The position numbers were made by a program, and so were the translations under genes. Shown piece after piece: positions 1-10,139 of a stretch of DNA of 64,000 nt (its first letter is position 1; every line of letters starts with the position of its first letter). The notes beneath the pieces were generated by a model. It was given only the letters and a program-made list of their open reading frames with translations, was not told the origin of the DNA and did not search any database. The DNA comes from Cyprinodon diabolis (taxonomy: Eukaryota > Chordata > Actinopteri > Cyprinodontiformes > Cyprinodontidae), in the NCBI GenBank assembly GCA_030533445.1, contig CM060082.1, positions 37,769,817 to 37,833,816 of the forward strand, read 5' to 3'.

Positions 1-317
1 TTAAATAACCTTTCAGGTTAATATGTCTGTTTCTAAAATGTGTTTAATCTGAAACATTCAAGCCCCTCAACCAAAAAAAACAAAAACAAAAGATAAACGA
101 AACAATAATAAACACTAGCAAGAGCATAAATATAGCAAACACTTTATCAGAGCATATCTAAACTATGTGAATTTCTAGAGCATCGACGTTCCACCGGTTG
201 TGCCTCAGGTAACAGGATCCTGGTGCCTATATTGTGCCTATATCTCCAGCAGTCTATGAGCAGGAGTCAGAGTGCATCCTTGGCTGCTATTCTATCTCAG
301 AGATACACAACCATACA
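1..317. other. AT-rich non-coding sequence
   Basis: No gene, recognisable repeat or RNA is visible. There is a short A-rich run at 73-90. Confidence 0.5.
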
Positions 318-486
318 CACATTCAGGTTTTTTCACTGTGGGAGGAAGTAGGAGTACCCAGAGAGAACCCACACATGGACAGAGATCACATGGAACCTCT
401 CTGCAAAAAAGACACCAGGCCAGAGATCGAACCCACAACATTTTCACTGTAAGGCAACAGTGCAACAAATTTTCAGCACCGTGCCA
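318..486 (-). repeat. tRNA-derived SINE, degenerate copy (family A)
   Basis: Read on the minus strand this starts with a tRNA-like head. A B-box-like GGGTTCGATCTC lies near 429, followed by the body that continues into GTACTCC and TTCCTCCCAC. The same body occurs in a better preserved copy at 51125-51353. The A-box part (near 470-486) is badly eroded, so this copy is old and cannot be transcribed by Pol III as it stands. No protein is encoded; the short open frames across it are accidental. Confidence 0.6.
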
Positions 487-1593
487 CAGCATCTAGTTAA
501 ATAAACAGCACAACTCAAGGAAGGGCACTGCAGTTATGTATAATACATCGTTCGTGTGTGGGATCACCTGATTAGCCCACATGTTTAAACATATTTAACA
601 ATCAATGCTCTGAAGGATTCTAAATTGCTTCTTAGTTTAACGAGCTGTTGATTTTTATACATAAGGCATGCCATCAGATTAAATCAGAAAAGGGCTCGAG
701 TGTGTCATGTAATCAGTTTTACTGCAGTCATGCACACACACAGACACAAACAGAATTATTTAAGCAAGCACTGGAGGCTTCAGTTTGAGCCAGGTAATTA
801 AGGCCGAGTGATGGTGTGCTATAGCTCCCTGCATCAGGGCCTGCGGTTTCAGGAAGGTGTCCTGCCTTATCAGAACCATATTGATCCGAGCATGAGGAGA
901 AGCTGGTCTGAGGGTATTTGTGTCCATTTTTTGCGAGGACAGAGCTGTCAGCGAGCCAAAGATTTGTCCATCTAAAGAATTTCCCTGACAGTACTGGTAA
1001 ACACCTTTCTATCGGAATGCAGAATGGGAGGAAATCAAGCCCCAGCTTCAATGTGTGAAATAAATCATATATGAAGCATTTGCTCAAAGAAGGAAAAGCT
1101 GACTAAAAGACAAATCTCTTAGCAGCTGCCCTGGGAGAAACTTTACATTTGTGGGCTTGAAGTCCTAATCCTTGTGCAGCTGACAAACACAAATTTCCCA
1201 GAAATTTTGGTTGTGATTAATACAAGAAGAATCAAGTCCGCTGGCTGGAGGAATGCCACAGAAAGATAAAGTAGGTCTGAGCCTTGGAACTAATATCAGA
1301 TTTAAATCACAAAGAAAGGATTTAAGACTTTGACCTTTAAGCTGCTCTTCTTAATATTTTTACATCGGCCGTCAGTCAAATGTGTGCAATGTGACAGGGT
1401 CACATGCAGTAAAAAAAAAAAAAATATGAAAGTATTAACAGAAGGTTGCAACAGTTCCTTTCTGCTTTTAGGCCTTTGCTTTTTTGACACAGGGTACCTT
1501 TCCTTTGGGAACCAAAATCAAATCTTCAATAAGCTACTTTTCTTTAAATTGAAATGGCTGTGTAAATTCTCAGACATCTGTTTCATGGCAACC
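487..1593. other. Unique-looking non-coding sequence
   Basis: No exon structure or transposon protein similarity is seen. The open frame on the minus strand at 728-1087 has no recognisable domain and includes a CA-rich end, so I treat it as chance. Confidence 0.5.
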
Positions 1594-1734
1594 ACAAAAC
1601 AGGCCTAAATCGGAGGCAACCAGACTTTCGCTGAGTTTTTCTGAAGACATTTGAGACCAACACTCTTGGATAGGTTAGGAAATTTCTTCAGAAAACATGA
1701 AAGTCTAGTTGTCTCCGATTTAAGCCTGTTTTGT
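1594..1734. repeat. Foldback (inverted-repeat) element, about 141 bp
   Basis: The left arm (1594-1647) and the reverse complement of the right arm (1684-1734) match over about 50 bp with a few mismatches. Both read ACAAAACAGG, then TAAATCGGAG and AGACTTTC, and end in TCTGAAGA. About 35 bp of loop separates the arms. Such a structure is typical of a small foldback or MITE relic. No target duplication is clear and the superfamily is unknown. Confidence 0.6.
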
Positions 1735-2180
1735 CTTGAGAATGAATTAATTGAGAATTAATGCTTTTTCAGCTCAGGTAAAGACAAACATATAAAACAT
1801 GATTCCATTCATTTACGAAGAACAACTATTGGATGTGATGGTGAATTAATTAAATTAAAACTTGTGATATTTACAGATTTTTGCATGAAATAAATTTTTC
1901 AGTCCATGTCACCAGGAACCATATATTCGCTTTCGGAGTTCTGTAATGGCTGCCTAGAAGTTCTAAGCGGTCTCTCGTTTTAGTTTTGCCTCCATGTGCC
2001 AAGATGCGTGGGTAAAGTTTTGTATTTAAATGACTATAAGTGCAGCAGCGTACGCAATGGAGGGACCAGGCTGGATTTGATACCACAGACTCCCCACTAG
2101 GAGCTCATGCACTTACTTACCAGTTGGCCAAACGGATATCCCATTGACCAAGTATCCAGGACAGATGTTTACGTTCATGC
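1735..2180. other. AT-rich non-coding sequence
   Basis: No gene or clear repeat boundary is recognised. Confidence 0.45.
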
Positions 2181-3330
2181 ATTTAGTAGATGCTTTTATC
2201 CAAAGCGGCTTGCACAGTAGACACAACGTTACAGTTCTCATCAATATGCAGTAAGTTCTCTTGAGGAAAAATCCCTAGTCTAAATCAGTGGGATAAGAGA
2301 TGCTCTTTGAAGAGGTTGGTCTTTAAGAGTTTCCTTAAAGGAATAGTACACCCAAAACACGATTAGCCTTCATTTTCTACTCACCCCCATGCTGAACAAC
2401 ACTCTGGAGTACTTTTTTGATATCTCAAATGCATCTGGAGATCTGGGAGGCTTCTTGCTGTCTGCTGACATTCAAATAATGGAGGTCTATGGTGCCCGAG
2501 GCAGAAAGGTCCATAAAAGTCCACAAAAAACGTGTCAATATTCCTCCATACTGCTCGTCCAATGTATTCCAAGTATCCTGAGTTGGTAGCGTCCATAATT
2601 TACTTGAAACAAAGTCATTTAGAATGTTTTTAGAGCATAAACAGTAGTGTATAGGATTTCCTGAAAGCGCGCGTCTGCGAGTTCACGAGTCTACGGAAAC
2701 TGCGGCAGACCAAGCCAGATGAAAGTGCACATTCAGCGTCTGCTCTTGATAATGCAAGCGTAGAAAAATAAATGTGCTGTTTACCTGTGCAAAGAAAGAA
2801 ACAACGAAAGAAAAATGTCTGAGGACTTCAGTGTTGAGGAAGAGCATGAGTTCTTTGCCGAGCTGAATGCGCACTTTCATCTGGTTCGGTCTGCCGCGGT
2901 TTCCGTAGGCAGACAGTAAGAAGCCTCCCAGATCTCCAGATGCATTTGAGATATCAAAAAAGTACTCCAGAGTGTTGTTCAGCATGGGGGTGAGTAGAAA
3001 ATGAAGGCTAATCATGTTTTGGGTGTACTATTCCTTTAATATAGAAAGGGGTGCTGCTGTTCTCGTAGCACTTGGTAGGTCATTCCACCACCTTGGAACA
3101 ATCCATGAAAATAGTATGGACTGTCGTAAGCATGGTGTAGGCAATGCTAGATGATCATCTATTTTTAACAGATAATAAGTTGAAAGTATAGTGACAAGAA
3201 CCCACACTGTAAGGATGACTTTTGATAAAAGATTACGAGATATCACTATAGGGACTTAGTGAGCCATGTGAGGATCCACAAAACAAGTTGTACTTGGGGG
3301 CCAGTGCTAGATTAAAAATTTGTTCACAAA
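2181..3330. repeat. Older unclassified repeat split by a TTAA element
   Basis: The left part (about 2181-2334, with GCTTTTATCCAAAGCGGC and CTTTAAGAGTTTCC) and the right part (about 3040-3330, with GTGCTGCTGTTCTCG and CATTCCACCACCTTGGAAC) look like two halves of one dispersed fish repeat. The palindromic element at 2339-3035 interrupts it. On the minus strand the right part encodes VPRWWNDLPSATR, which loosely resembles the end of a LINE reverse transcriptase, but the family is not established. If the halves are one element, the palindrome is the younger insertion. Confidence 0.4.
2339..3035. mobile_element. Palindromic DNA transposon with TTAA target sites (Kolobok/piggyBac-like, non-autonomous)
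   Basis: Both ends are flanked by TTAA (2335-2338 and 3036-3039). The termini are inverted repeats, AGGAATAGTACACCC on the left and GGGTGTACTATTCCT on the right. The outer arms 2339-2463 and about 2911-3035 are near-perfect inverse copies. The inverse match then resumes between about 2690-2745 and 2850-2910, so roughly 225 bp (2464-2689) in the left half has no partner in the right half. There is no transposase; open frames in it are just the arms read through. A TTAA target is known for the Kolobok and piggyBac superfamilies; choosing between them is inference. Confidence 0.8.
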
Positions 3331-3340
3331 AATAAAGAAT

Positions 3341-3526
<186 letters not shown>

Positions 3527-3631
3527 GTATATCTATGCAGAATTACAGAATAAACCTTAAATTGTTTTCCAATAAATGGGTTGTGCAACTATCTTTAGTT
3601 TCTTGCTCTGAAAATGTAACTTGCAATATAA

Positions 3632-3644
3632 CCCCCCCCCCCCC
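3632..3644 (+). repeat. Poly-C run, 13 bp
   Basis: Thirteen consecutive C residues, an uncommon homopolymer in this AT-rich window. Confidence 0.95.
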
Positions 3645-3689
3645 AAGTCTAACCTCTTATCCCTCCCTGATGGATCCCTATGTGTCCAT

Positions 3690-3990
3690 TTACTGAGCCC
3701 AGGTAAGTATATCCAATTAGTGCTCCTGTGTCTCCCTTGTCAGGCTATGCTAAATCTGCCCCCAAAAAGCTAGGGATCCCATTAGCTCCAAGTAACGCCT
3801 CTGTATTTTATTCAGCTGCTTTTATGGCCCCTCCAATGTCACTGCGTCAAAGGAGCCTTGTCTGTACATGAATCTCGCCATGGAAGAATCCTTCAACCCC
3901 ATTATCTGAGTGAAGTGCCCTTCCTTCGCTAGTTGTAGCCTGCTGTGCCTCGCACCATTACCTTCCAATAGGCAATAGCTCCTTAGGCCT
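3690..3990. promoter_or_regulatory. Candidate conserved non-coding element
   Basis: This stretch lies outside all repeats I recognise, has mixed composition without low-complexity tracts, and contains phrases such as TTTATTCAGCTGCTTTTATG with an E-box-like CAGCTG. Coding potential is absent. The regulatory label is an inference from composition only; no conservation data were available. Confidence 0.25.
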
Positions 3991-4127
3991 TCCTTTTTGT
4001 GTCCTCCTTTTGTTCAAAGGAAAAGAGCTTCACCAAATAAGTTTTGTTTCCATACTTGAGTTCAACACATAAAGGTATTATTGAAACTTTCTTAGAATGC
4101 ATGCTAATTCTGGAGAACACATCTCAT

Positions 4128-4450
4128 AACCACATCTGGCATTGATCTTGGTTGTTGTATTATTGGGACTGAAAATATTTGTATGTATCTTATGTATGTA
4201 TTTATTCTTTATGACCTTCATGTAGAGACAAAATGAGTCCTAAAGAAATCCAAACCATGTGAATAACCTAAAAAAGAGCTCTGGTTTAAAACCTTAGAGG
4301 AATGTGAGAAAGTATTTGACCACTAATATTTTTTTTTATATTTTTGACTTGAGGGGTCAGAATTTCCTCCTCTTTCCTCCAAATAAGATAGAAACAAATA
4401 TTTTCAATCCCAAAAATACAACAACCAAGATCAACGCCAGATGTGGTTTG
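4128..4450. repeat. Inverted-repeat element (MITE-like), about 320 bp
   Basis: The left arm 4128-4192 (ACCACATCTGGCATTGATC ... AAAATATTTGTATG) is matched by the reverse complement of 4384-4450 over about 65 bp with few mismatches. About 190 bp of unrelated AT-rich spacer lies between. It has no coding capacity. The flanks might include a TA duplication but this is not clear. Class II MITE is the likeliest reading; the superfamily is unknown. Confidence 0.7.
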
Positions 4451-6473
4451 TAACTAATTACATTTATTCAGATGGATTTACTTGTGTAGCTTTATGAAGA
4501 AAATTTATTTTTTAGAGTTTTACTTGAGCACACAAATGGTCAGTGTTTCTCAGTGGTTCCAAGATAACTCTGCCTTTAGATTTCTTCCAACAGCCTCCAT
4601 GTGCTTTGGGCTTAGACAGAAATCTATAGAAAACTTTCGAAGAGGAGAAATTTTTCACATTAATCATGCACCAATTCATAATGTAAAAATGTCAAATATT
4701 TGGCAATAGTTTTTGATTAAAACTAAAGATTTAATGCACATTTAAAGAGAGTAACAACAACTATTATAGCTAATTTTAATAGTTTTATGCTATTAATTTT
4801 ATCAATAAATGCTGCTAAACAATAATTTCATGTAAATTATTTACCCCATTTTTCATATCATTTCACTGTCTCTGCCCAGACTAACGATTCAGGAATGAAA
4901 GGCGTAGTTACTCTTTACAAACAAGCATAAAAGTGTTAGACCAAAAGCCCATATGGTTGCACTCCTGAAATCAAGTAAAGCACAATTTATTATTTTTTGA
5001 GAATTTAAGGAAACATTCTTTCTTAAAATGAGTCTTTAGCTGTATTAATAACTTGATACCAATATGATACAAACATTTAGCACCCGATCTGTCTCTACCA
5101 GAGGCACTACCAGTGGTGACTGAAAACCAGCCATATTCTGTTCCTATCAAAAAATACATTTTTAATGAATAAAAAAAAAAAAATCAATGGGTATCATTAG
5201 CCTTACTCAAGTATTATCTCTGGTTACTCTACCCACCAAGAGTAACTTTTGGAGTTTAGGTGAAATACAATAAACCCTTGATATTGTACCTGGAAGTTCT
5301 TTATCATTTTCTTACATATATGCATTACCTACTGTAAAGGCTGGTTTTATGATGGAAAGACTGATTTGGAAAATTGTGTTTTTGCATTAATTTGCTCTCT
5401 TTTATCATGTTATTTATTAGTATGTTCTTTTTTTCATTTAATTCTTTGGAATACCCAAAGTTGCACAATCCTCTGTCTGGTTACATAATTTAAAATATTA
5501 AATCAGAGGTTATGAAGAAGCAAATGCTCAGTACTCTATTCGCCATTTTACTGTTATATTTTATTTTTACTAAGCAAATTTCTCGGATGACTACTTTCTA
5601 CTCATAAGTAAAAATGTTTGGTACTCTACCCGCTCTGACCACAATCATTTACAGCAAACTCACACCAGGAAGGTATTTTTTTCCTCTTGATGATCAGGAC
5701 CAAAACAATATATTTTTTACAAATATTATGTAACAAGTATGCAAGTATAACTATTACAGCTTGTGAGCAACCTATTCAACATCGTTTTTCTAATACTAAT
5801 AGCTGAATGAGCCCACAGCATGCCAGCAGCAGCATTGCTAAGCAACACTGGGATTTTAGGTATGATTTCAGTACTACTGTAGGTTTGAAGCAACATTGGC
5901 TTTTAGTCCAAAGTGATCAAGATCTGATAAAGGCAGTTTTAATTGATACCAGAAGCAGATTGTGCTAGAGTCAGATTGTTTGTTCTTGACAACACTTGCT
6001 TTAAGTGTATTCACAGCTGCAAAAAGAAACAAGATGAAAAAATAACTCCTTTGCCAGAGAAAATCCTGTAAAACCTGGCAGATATGAATGAACGTTAGAC
6101 TTAGTGGGGCTCATGAACACAGAACATGCATAGAACCTGGTAAATTTGAACTCTGATCTACACTTTAAGCCAACACTAAGTAACCTCTTGACCTTCATAA
6201 AATATTTTAATAAATTCTTTGATTACACTTCGACTTACAGTGAGTTGAATGACACCTCTGTCTTAGCTAGAGGGGGTCTAGATTGATCCATGGGAGTTGG
6301 CAGTGCAGGAATACTCCATACATCTATGCTGTACTAACAACATTTGTATGTCGTTAGCAATCTGTTCCTCATGGGAAATGCTGTCTTCCTTCAGCCAAAA
6401 CAAAACAGCTTATGTCCATGGGGGGGGGGGCAAAATTGACCAACCTTGAAAGTTTCTAAACCTGCAGACTAGC
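4451..6473. other. AT-rich non-coding sequence
   Basis: About 2 kb without a recognisable gene or transposon. It includes a G-run at 6421-6430 and a 20-bp word at 6340-6359 that recurs at 10662-10681. Open frames are short and carry no domain I recognise. Confidence 0.5.
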
Positions 6474-6584
6474 ATCTTAACCAGTGTGCGAAATACCTGT
6501 CAATATTTGGGGGGGTCCCCATCTCCCAATTGTTGCGCAATATCGATCTAAATTTTCTCAATATGCAGTAGGCCTATAACATTT

Positions 6585-7080
6585 CAAAGTCAAAGTCAGC
6601 TTCAATGTCAATTTTTTAGATTCACCAGACATACAAGAACTCGAGAGGACGTTCGTTTCTCATTCACCAACGGTGAAACAGATAAAGTGAACAGGCACAA
6701 CAGATAAGATCAGTTCCTAATACTAAAATTTAAACATTCAATTTCACAATAAAATATAGAATGTACAATAATATAAAATATGCAATACTTATGCTAGTGC
6801 AAAAAGGCAGATGGTAATGGCAGCAGAAAAAGTATTATTAAATATTACCAATTATGTAAGATATAGCATTTGTAACAGTAACAGTGCAAAATAACAGTAA
6901 ATAAATATAGTATTAATAGTAGTACAGGAGACAGTTTGTCCGGAGTGATTTTTTTTTTGAGGGGGGTCAGCTTCCTGACAGCTTGGTGGATGAAGCTTTC
7001 TGTGAATCTGAGTGGGCAAGAGCCTGAATAGACAGTCAGTCTATGAAAACACACACATGCACAAAGACTGTCTGTCTGTC
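6585..7080 (-). repeat. Probable LINE 3' tail inside the hAT element
   Basis: On the plus strand it opens with CAAAGTCAAAGTCAGCTTC and then drifts into A-rich sequence with repeated short words containing GTGCAA. It finishes with GGTGGATGAAGCTTTCTGTG. This layout resembles the reverse complement of a common fish non-LTR retrotransposon tail. It is recognised by general resemblance, not by a coding domain, so the family is left open. Confidence 0.35.
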
Positions 7081-7789
7081 TCTCTCTCATGCATGCACGT
7101 CCTGCTTTAATCCAGTTTCTGACAAATGGAAATGGGTCAAATTTATCCAGAGCAGGTCCGTTGAGGTCCACAAACAGGAGTGAAGACCTGCTGTCTTAAT
7201 GTGTTCCGCGTTGCCAGTGTTATTAACTGCGGAAAAGCACATGGCTAATTTGCATACGCGAACAGGATTGGCTGGCTCCACTTCGCAAAAAACAGAGCAT
7301 ATTTGTGAATAAAGGTTTTGAATTTTCATACTGGACATGTTGAGCTTAAAAACATTTTAGTGACCATTAGTGACAAAAAAATATTTTTGTCCTGCCCTCA
7401 CTCTTAGCTTAGCAGGTAGATAACCTTCATTTCCAATAACCACACCATAAGCCTTTTCTTTGGATTTATTGGCTGGTATGGATGGATGAATGAAAGGTAA
7501 AACTGCAACAAAAAATATTGCGCATAAGTCTTTGTGTAAACAGGCACAATTCCAAATAAACAGGCACAATTCTCCTAAATAATAAACTCAACATATTCCC
7601 TGAATATGTACAGAAATACATGGCACAAACAACATGTTAACATTAGCCGCTAGCTAGCGGCATCGCTAACGGCTAGTTAGCGTGTGTGCTAGCGGCTAGT
7701 TAGCGCGTATGCTAGCGTCTTTTTAAACTTCTCTTCTCGGGGACCTTTCTTGCAATAAACCTCCAAACACAACATGAAACATAGTACTA

Positions 7790-9010
7790 CACTCACCGGC
7801 CACTTTATTAGGTACATCTGTCCAACTGCTCGTTAACACTTAATTTCTAAGCAGCACAATCACATGCGGCAACTCAGTGCATTTAGGCATGTAGACATGG
7901 TCAAGACAATCTCCTGCAGTTCAAACCGAGCATCAGTATGGGGAAGAAAGGTGATTTGAGTGACTTTGAACGTGGCATGATTGTTGGTGGCAGAAGGGCT
8001 GGTCTGAGTATTTCAGAAACTGCTGATCTACCGGGATTTTCACGCACAACCATCTCTAGGGTTTACAGAGAATGGTCCGAAAAAGAAAAAATATCCAGTG
8101 AGCGGCAGTTCTGTGGGCGGAAATGCCTTGTTGATGCCAGAGGTCAGAGGAGAATGGCCAGACTGGTTCGAGCTGATAGAAGGGCAACAGTGACTCAAAT
8201 AACCACCCGTTACAACCAAGGTGGGCAGAAGAGCATCTCTGAACGCACAGTACGTCGAACTTTGAGGTAGATGGGCTACAGTAGCAGAAGACCACACCGG
8301 GTGCCACTCCTTTCAGCTAAGAACAGGAAACTGAGGCTACAATTAGCACAAGCTCATCGAAATTGGACAATAGAAGATTGGAAAAACGTTGCCTGGTCTG
8401 ACGAGTCTCGATTTCTGCTGCGACATTCGGATGGTAGGGTCAGAATTTGGCGTCTACAACATGAAAGCATGGATCCATCCTGCCTTGTATCAACGGTTCA
8501 GGCTGGTGGTGGTGGTGTCATGGTGTGGGGAATATTTTCTTGGCACTCTTTGGGCCCCTTGGTACCAATTGAGCATCGTTGCAACGCCACAGCCTACCTG
8601 AGTATTGTTGCTGACCTTGTCCATCCCTTTATGACCACAATGTACCCAACTTCTGATGGCTACTTTCAGCAGGATAATGCGCCATGTCATAAAGCTGGAA
8701 TCATCTCAGACTGGTTTCATGAACATTACAATGAGTTCACTGTACTCAAATGGCCTCCACAGTCACCAGATCTCAATCCAATAGAGCATCTTTGGGATGT
8801 GGTGGAACGGGAGATTCGCATCATGGATGTGCAGCCGACAAATCTGCGGCAACTGTGTGATGCCATCATGTCAATATGGACCAAACTCCCTGAGGAATGC
8901 TTCCAGCACCTTGTTGAATATATGCCATGAAGAACTAAGGCAGTTCTGAAGGCAAAAGGGGGTCCAAACCGTTACTAGCATGGGGTACCTAATAAAGTGG
9001 CCGGTGAGTG
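7790..9010 (+). mobile_element. Tc1/mariner transposon, copy 1 (DD36E type)
   Basis: The terminal inverted repeats begin CACTCACCGGCCACTTTATT, with the inverse at 8985-9010, and the element is flanked by TA on both sides (7788-7789, 9011-9012). It is 1221 bp and carries one transposase reading frame, broken by a single stop. It lies inside the hAT element at 6482-9382, so it inserted later. A close relative in the same orientation lies at 62206-63421. Confidence 0.95.
7938..8930 (+). pseudogene. Tc1/mariner transposase with one in-frame stop (copy 1)
   Basis: A 330-residue frame begins at the ATG at 7938 (MGKKGDLSDFERGMIVGGRR) and runs to TGA at 8928-8930. It is interrupted only by TAG at 8268-8270, where copy 2 has CAG (Gln). 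Residues 1-60 form the helix-turn-helix DNA-binding region expected of a cut-and-paste transposase. The catalytic triad is visible: Asp155 in WSDES, Asp246 in QQDNAPCH and Glu283 in DLNPIEHLWD. The gap between the second Asp and the Glu is 36 residues, against 34 in classic Tc1, which points to the DD36E group (called Incomer in the literature, from memory). The length fits the family. The stop lies between the DNA-binding and catalytic parts, so no full transposase can be made without readthrough. Confidence 0.93.
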
Positions 9011-9497
9011 TATATGTACATAAACGAGAAACACCCTTCACATCAAATTACATGCTGTACTGGCCAAAAACGCAGCACAGAGAGAACAGATTTAGCTATG
9101 CAGTGTTTACTCGTTAAACAGGAAGACACCAACTGCTCAACTTCCGGTGCTTTCAAAATAAGACTATATCAAATATTATACATAAGAAAGCTTACAGTAT
9201 ATAACTTAGAAACAATACGCAAATATGAGCAATGGCTTCCTAAGGAACCAGAACATTTTATTTAATTTTTTTTGACACAATTTAAGACCCCCCTTAAATT
9301 TTGCTTTTGAGGCTTTCAGGGGGGCTCATGGGTTAATCGGGGGGGTCGAGCCCCCCCGGACCCCCCCGTATTTCGCACTCTGATCTTAACATAAGATCCA
9401 ATGCCTTTAAATTCAGCATGTCATATCATTCAAAAAAATTTATAATATCAAATCAGTTTTTAAATTGCTGCGAAGACCTACCTGAAATTTAAAGAAA

Positions 9498-9690
9498 AAT
9501 GTTAAAACTCTGTTGTTGGTCTATAAAACACTAAATGGTCACGGGCCAATAATGCATCTCTAAGTTGCTTTTCCCCTCAAGTATTCAGAGACCTGTTAAC
9601 CATTGTACTTAGAAATAAACAAGGTGTAACAGCAGCTAGTTTCCATGTTCTTTAACTACCTAAAAAAACCTGTGATTTGCAGAAAATTTT
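9498..9690 (+). pseudogene. LINE reverse-transcriptase C-terminal relic (L2/CR1-like)
   Basis: The plus strand reads LLLVYKTLNGHGP, then after stops GVTAASFHVL. The C-terminal part of L2/CR1-type reverse transcriptases has this pattern (a YKALNG-like block, then a block ending in aromatic and Pro/Leu residues). Several stops and shifts make it clearly dead. It sits just outside the right end of the hAT element and is older sequence. Confidence 0.55.
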
Positions 9691-9835
9691 GCTTCACACT
9701 ACCAAACATTTGCCTTTTTGAGATTCATGTTGCTAGAAAGCATCAGATAAGGTGATTCCTTGATCCTTGAACCTAAGACTAGAACTCACCTTTCAAAAAC
9801 AACTTGATCAATCTTACTAAAAGCATAAGGAGGGA

Positions 9836-10036
9836 GGATGGTTACTTTTTCACGGCTATGTTGCATTAGAAAGTCTTTTTTTAAATTCAATAATGGATTC
9901 AATTGCAAATTGAAAACTCAAAGATGTATTACGTAACTTAGGTTATCTCTGCCTTGAAGTAAAAGGTTGGAAACATTTAGGTGTGACATATAAAAAAAAC
10001 CATCACAAATATAAGTAGGGAGCAAATACTTTCTTT
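9836..10036 (+). repeat. Degenerate interspersed DNA-transposon tail
   Basis: Phrases such as GGTTACTTTTTCACGGC, GGTGTGACATAT and GGAGCAAATACTTTC match the layout of a widespread fish repeat whose ends carry a GCAAATACTTTTTCAC-like motif. Recognised from memory of the family; boundaries are approximate. Confidence 0.45.
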
Positions 10037-10139
10037 CATTCTGTTGAGAGAAATCTCAAGGCAATACTTCTATTAAACACGGATTAGATGATTATTTACT
10101 CTGGATGGCTCTGTTCAGCCATGCATAGCTGATCTCTTT

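Larger units (their letters stand above)
6482..9382. mobile_element. hAT-superfamily DNA transposon, hosting a Tc1/mariner insertion
   Basis: The ends are inverted repeats: CAGTGTGCGAAATAC at 6482 and GTATTTCGCACTCTG ending at 9382. They are flanked by an identical 8-bp duplication ATCTTAAC (6474-6481 and 9383-9390). An 8-bp target site and CAG...CTG termini are hallmarks of hAT elements. G- and C-rich runs sit just inside each end (6510-6517, 9343-9367). A sub-repeat near 7640-7715 repeats GCTAGCGGCTAGTTAGCG-like units. No intact hAT transposase is seen, so this is non-autonomous or decayed. About 1.2 kb of the length is the nested element at 7790-9010; a LINE-like tail at about 6585-7080 may be another guest. 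Confidence 0.85.

Noticed and set aside
728..1087. A 119-codon minus-strand frame
   Set aside because: No recognisable motif; its end runs into a CA-rich tract; no splice or regulatory context.
2683..3015. Frames 2389-2589 (+) and 2683-3015 (-) encoding the same LNNTLEYFFDISNASGD
   Set aside because: They are the two arms of the palindromic element read through, not a duplicated protein domain.
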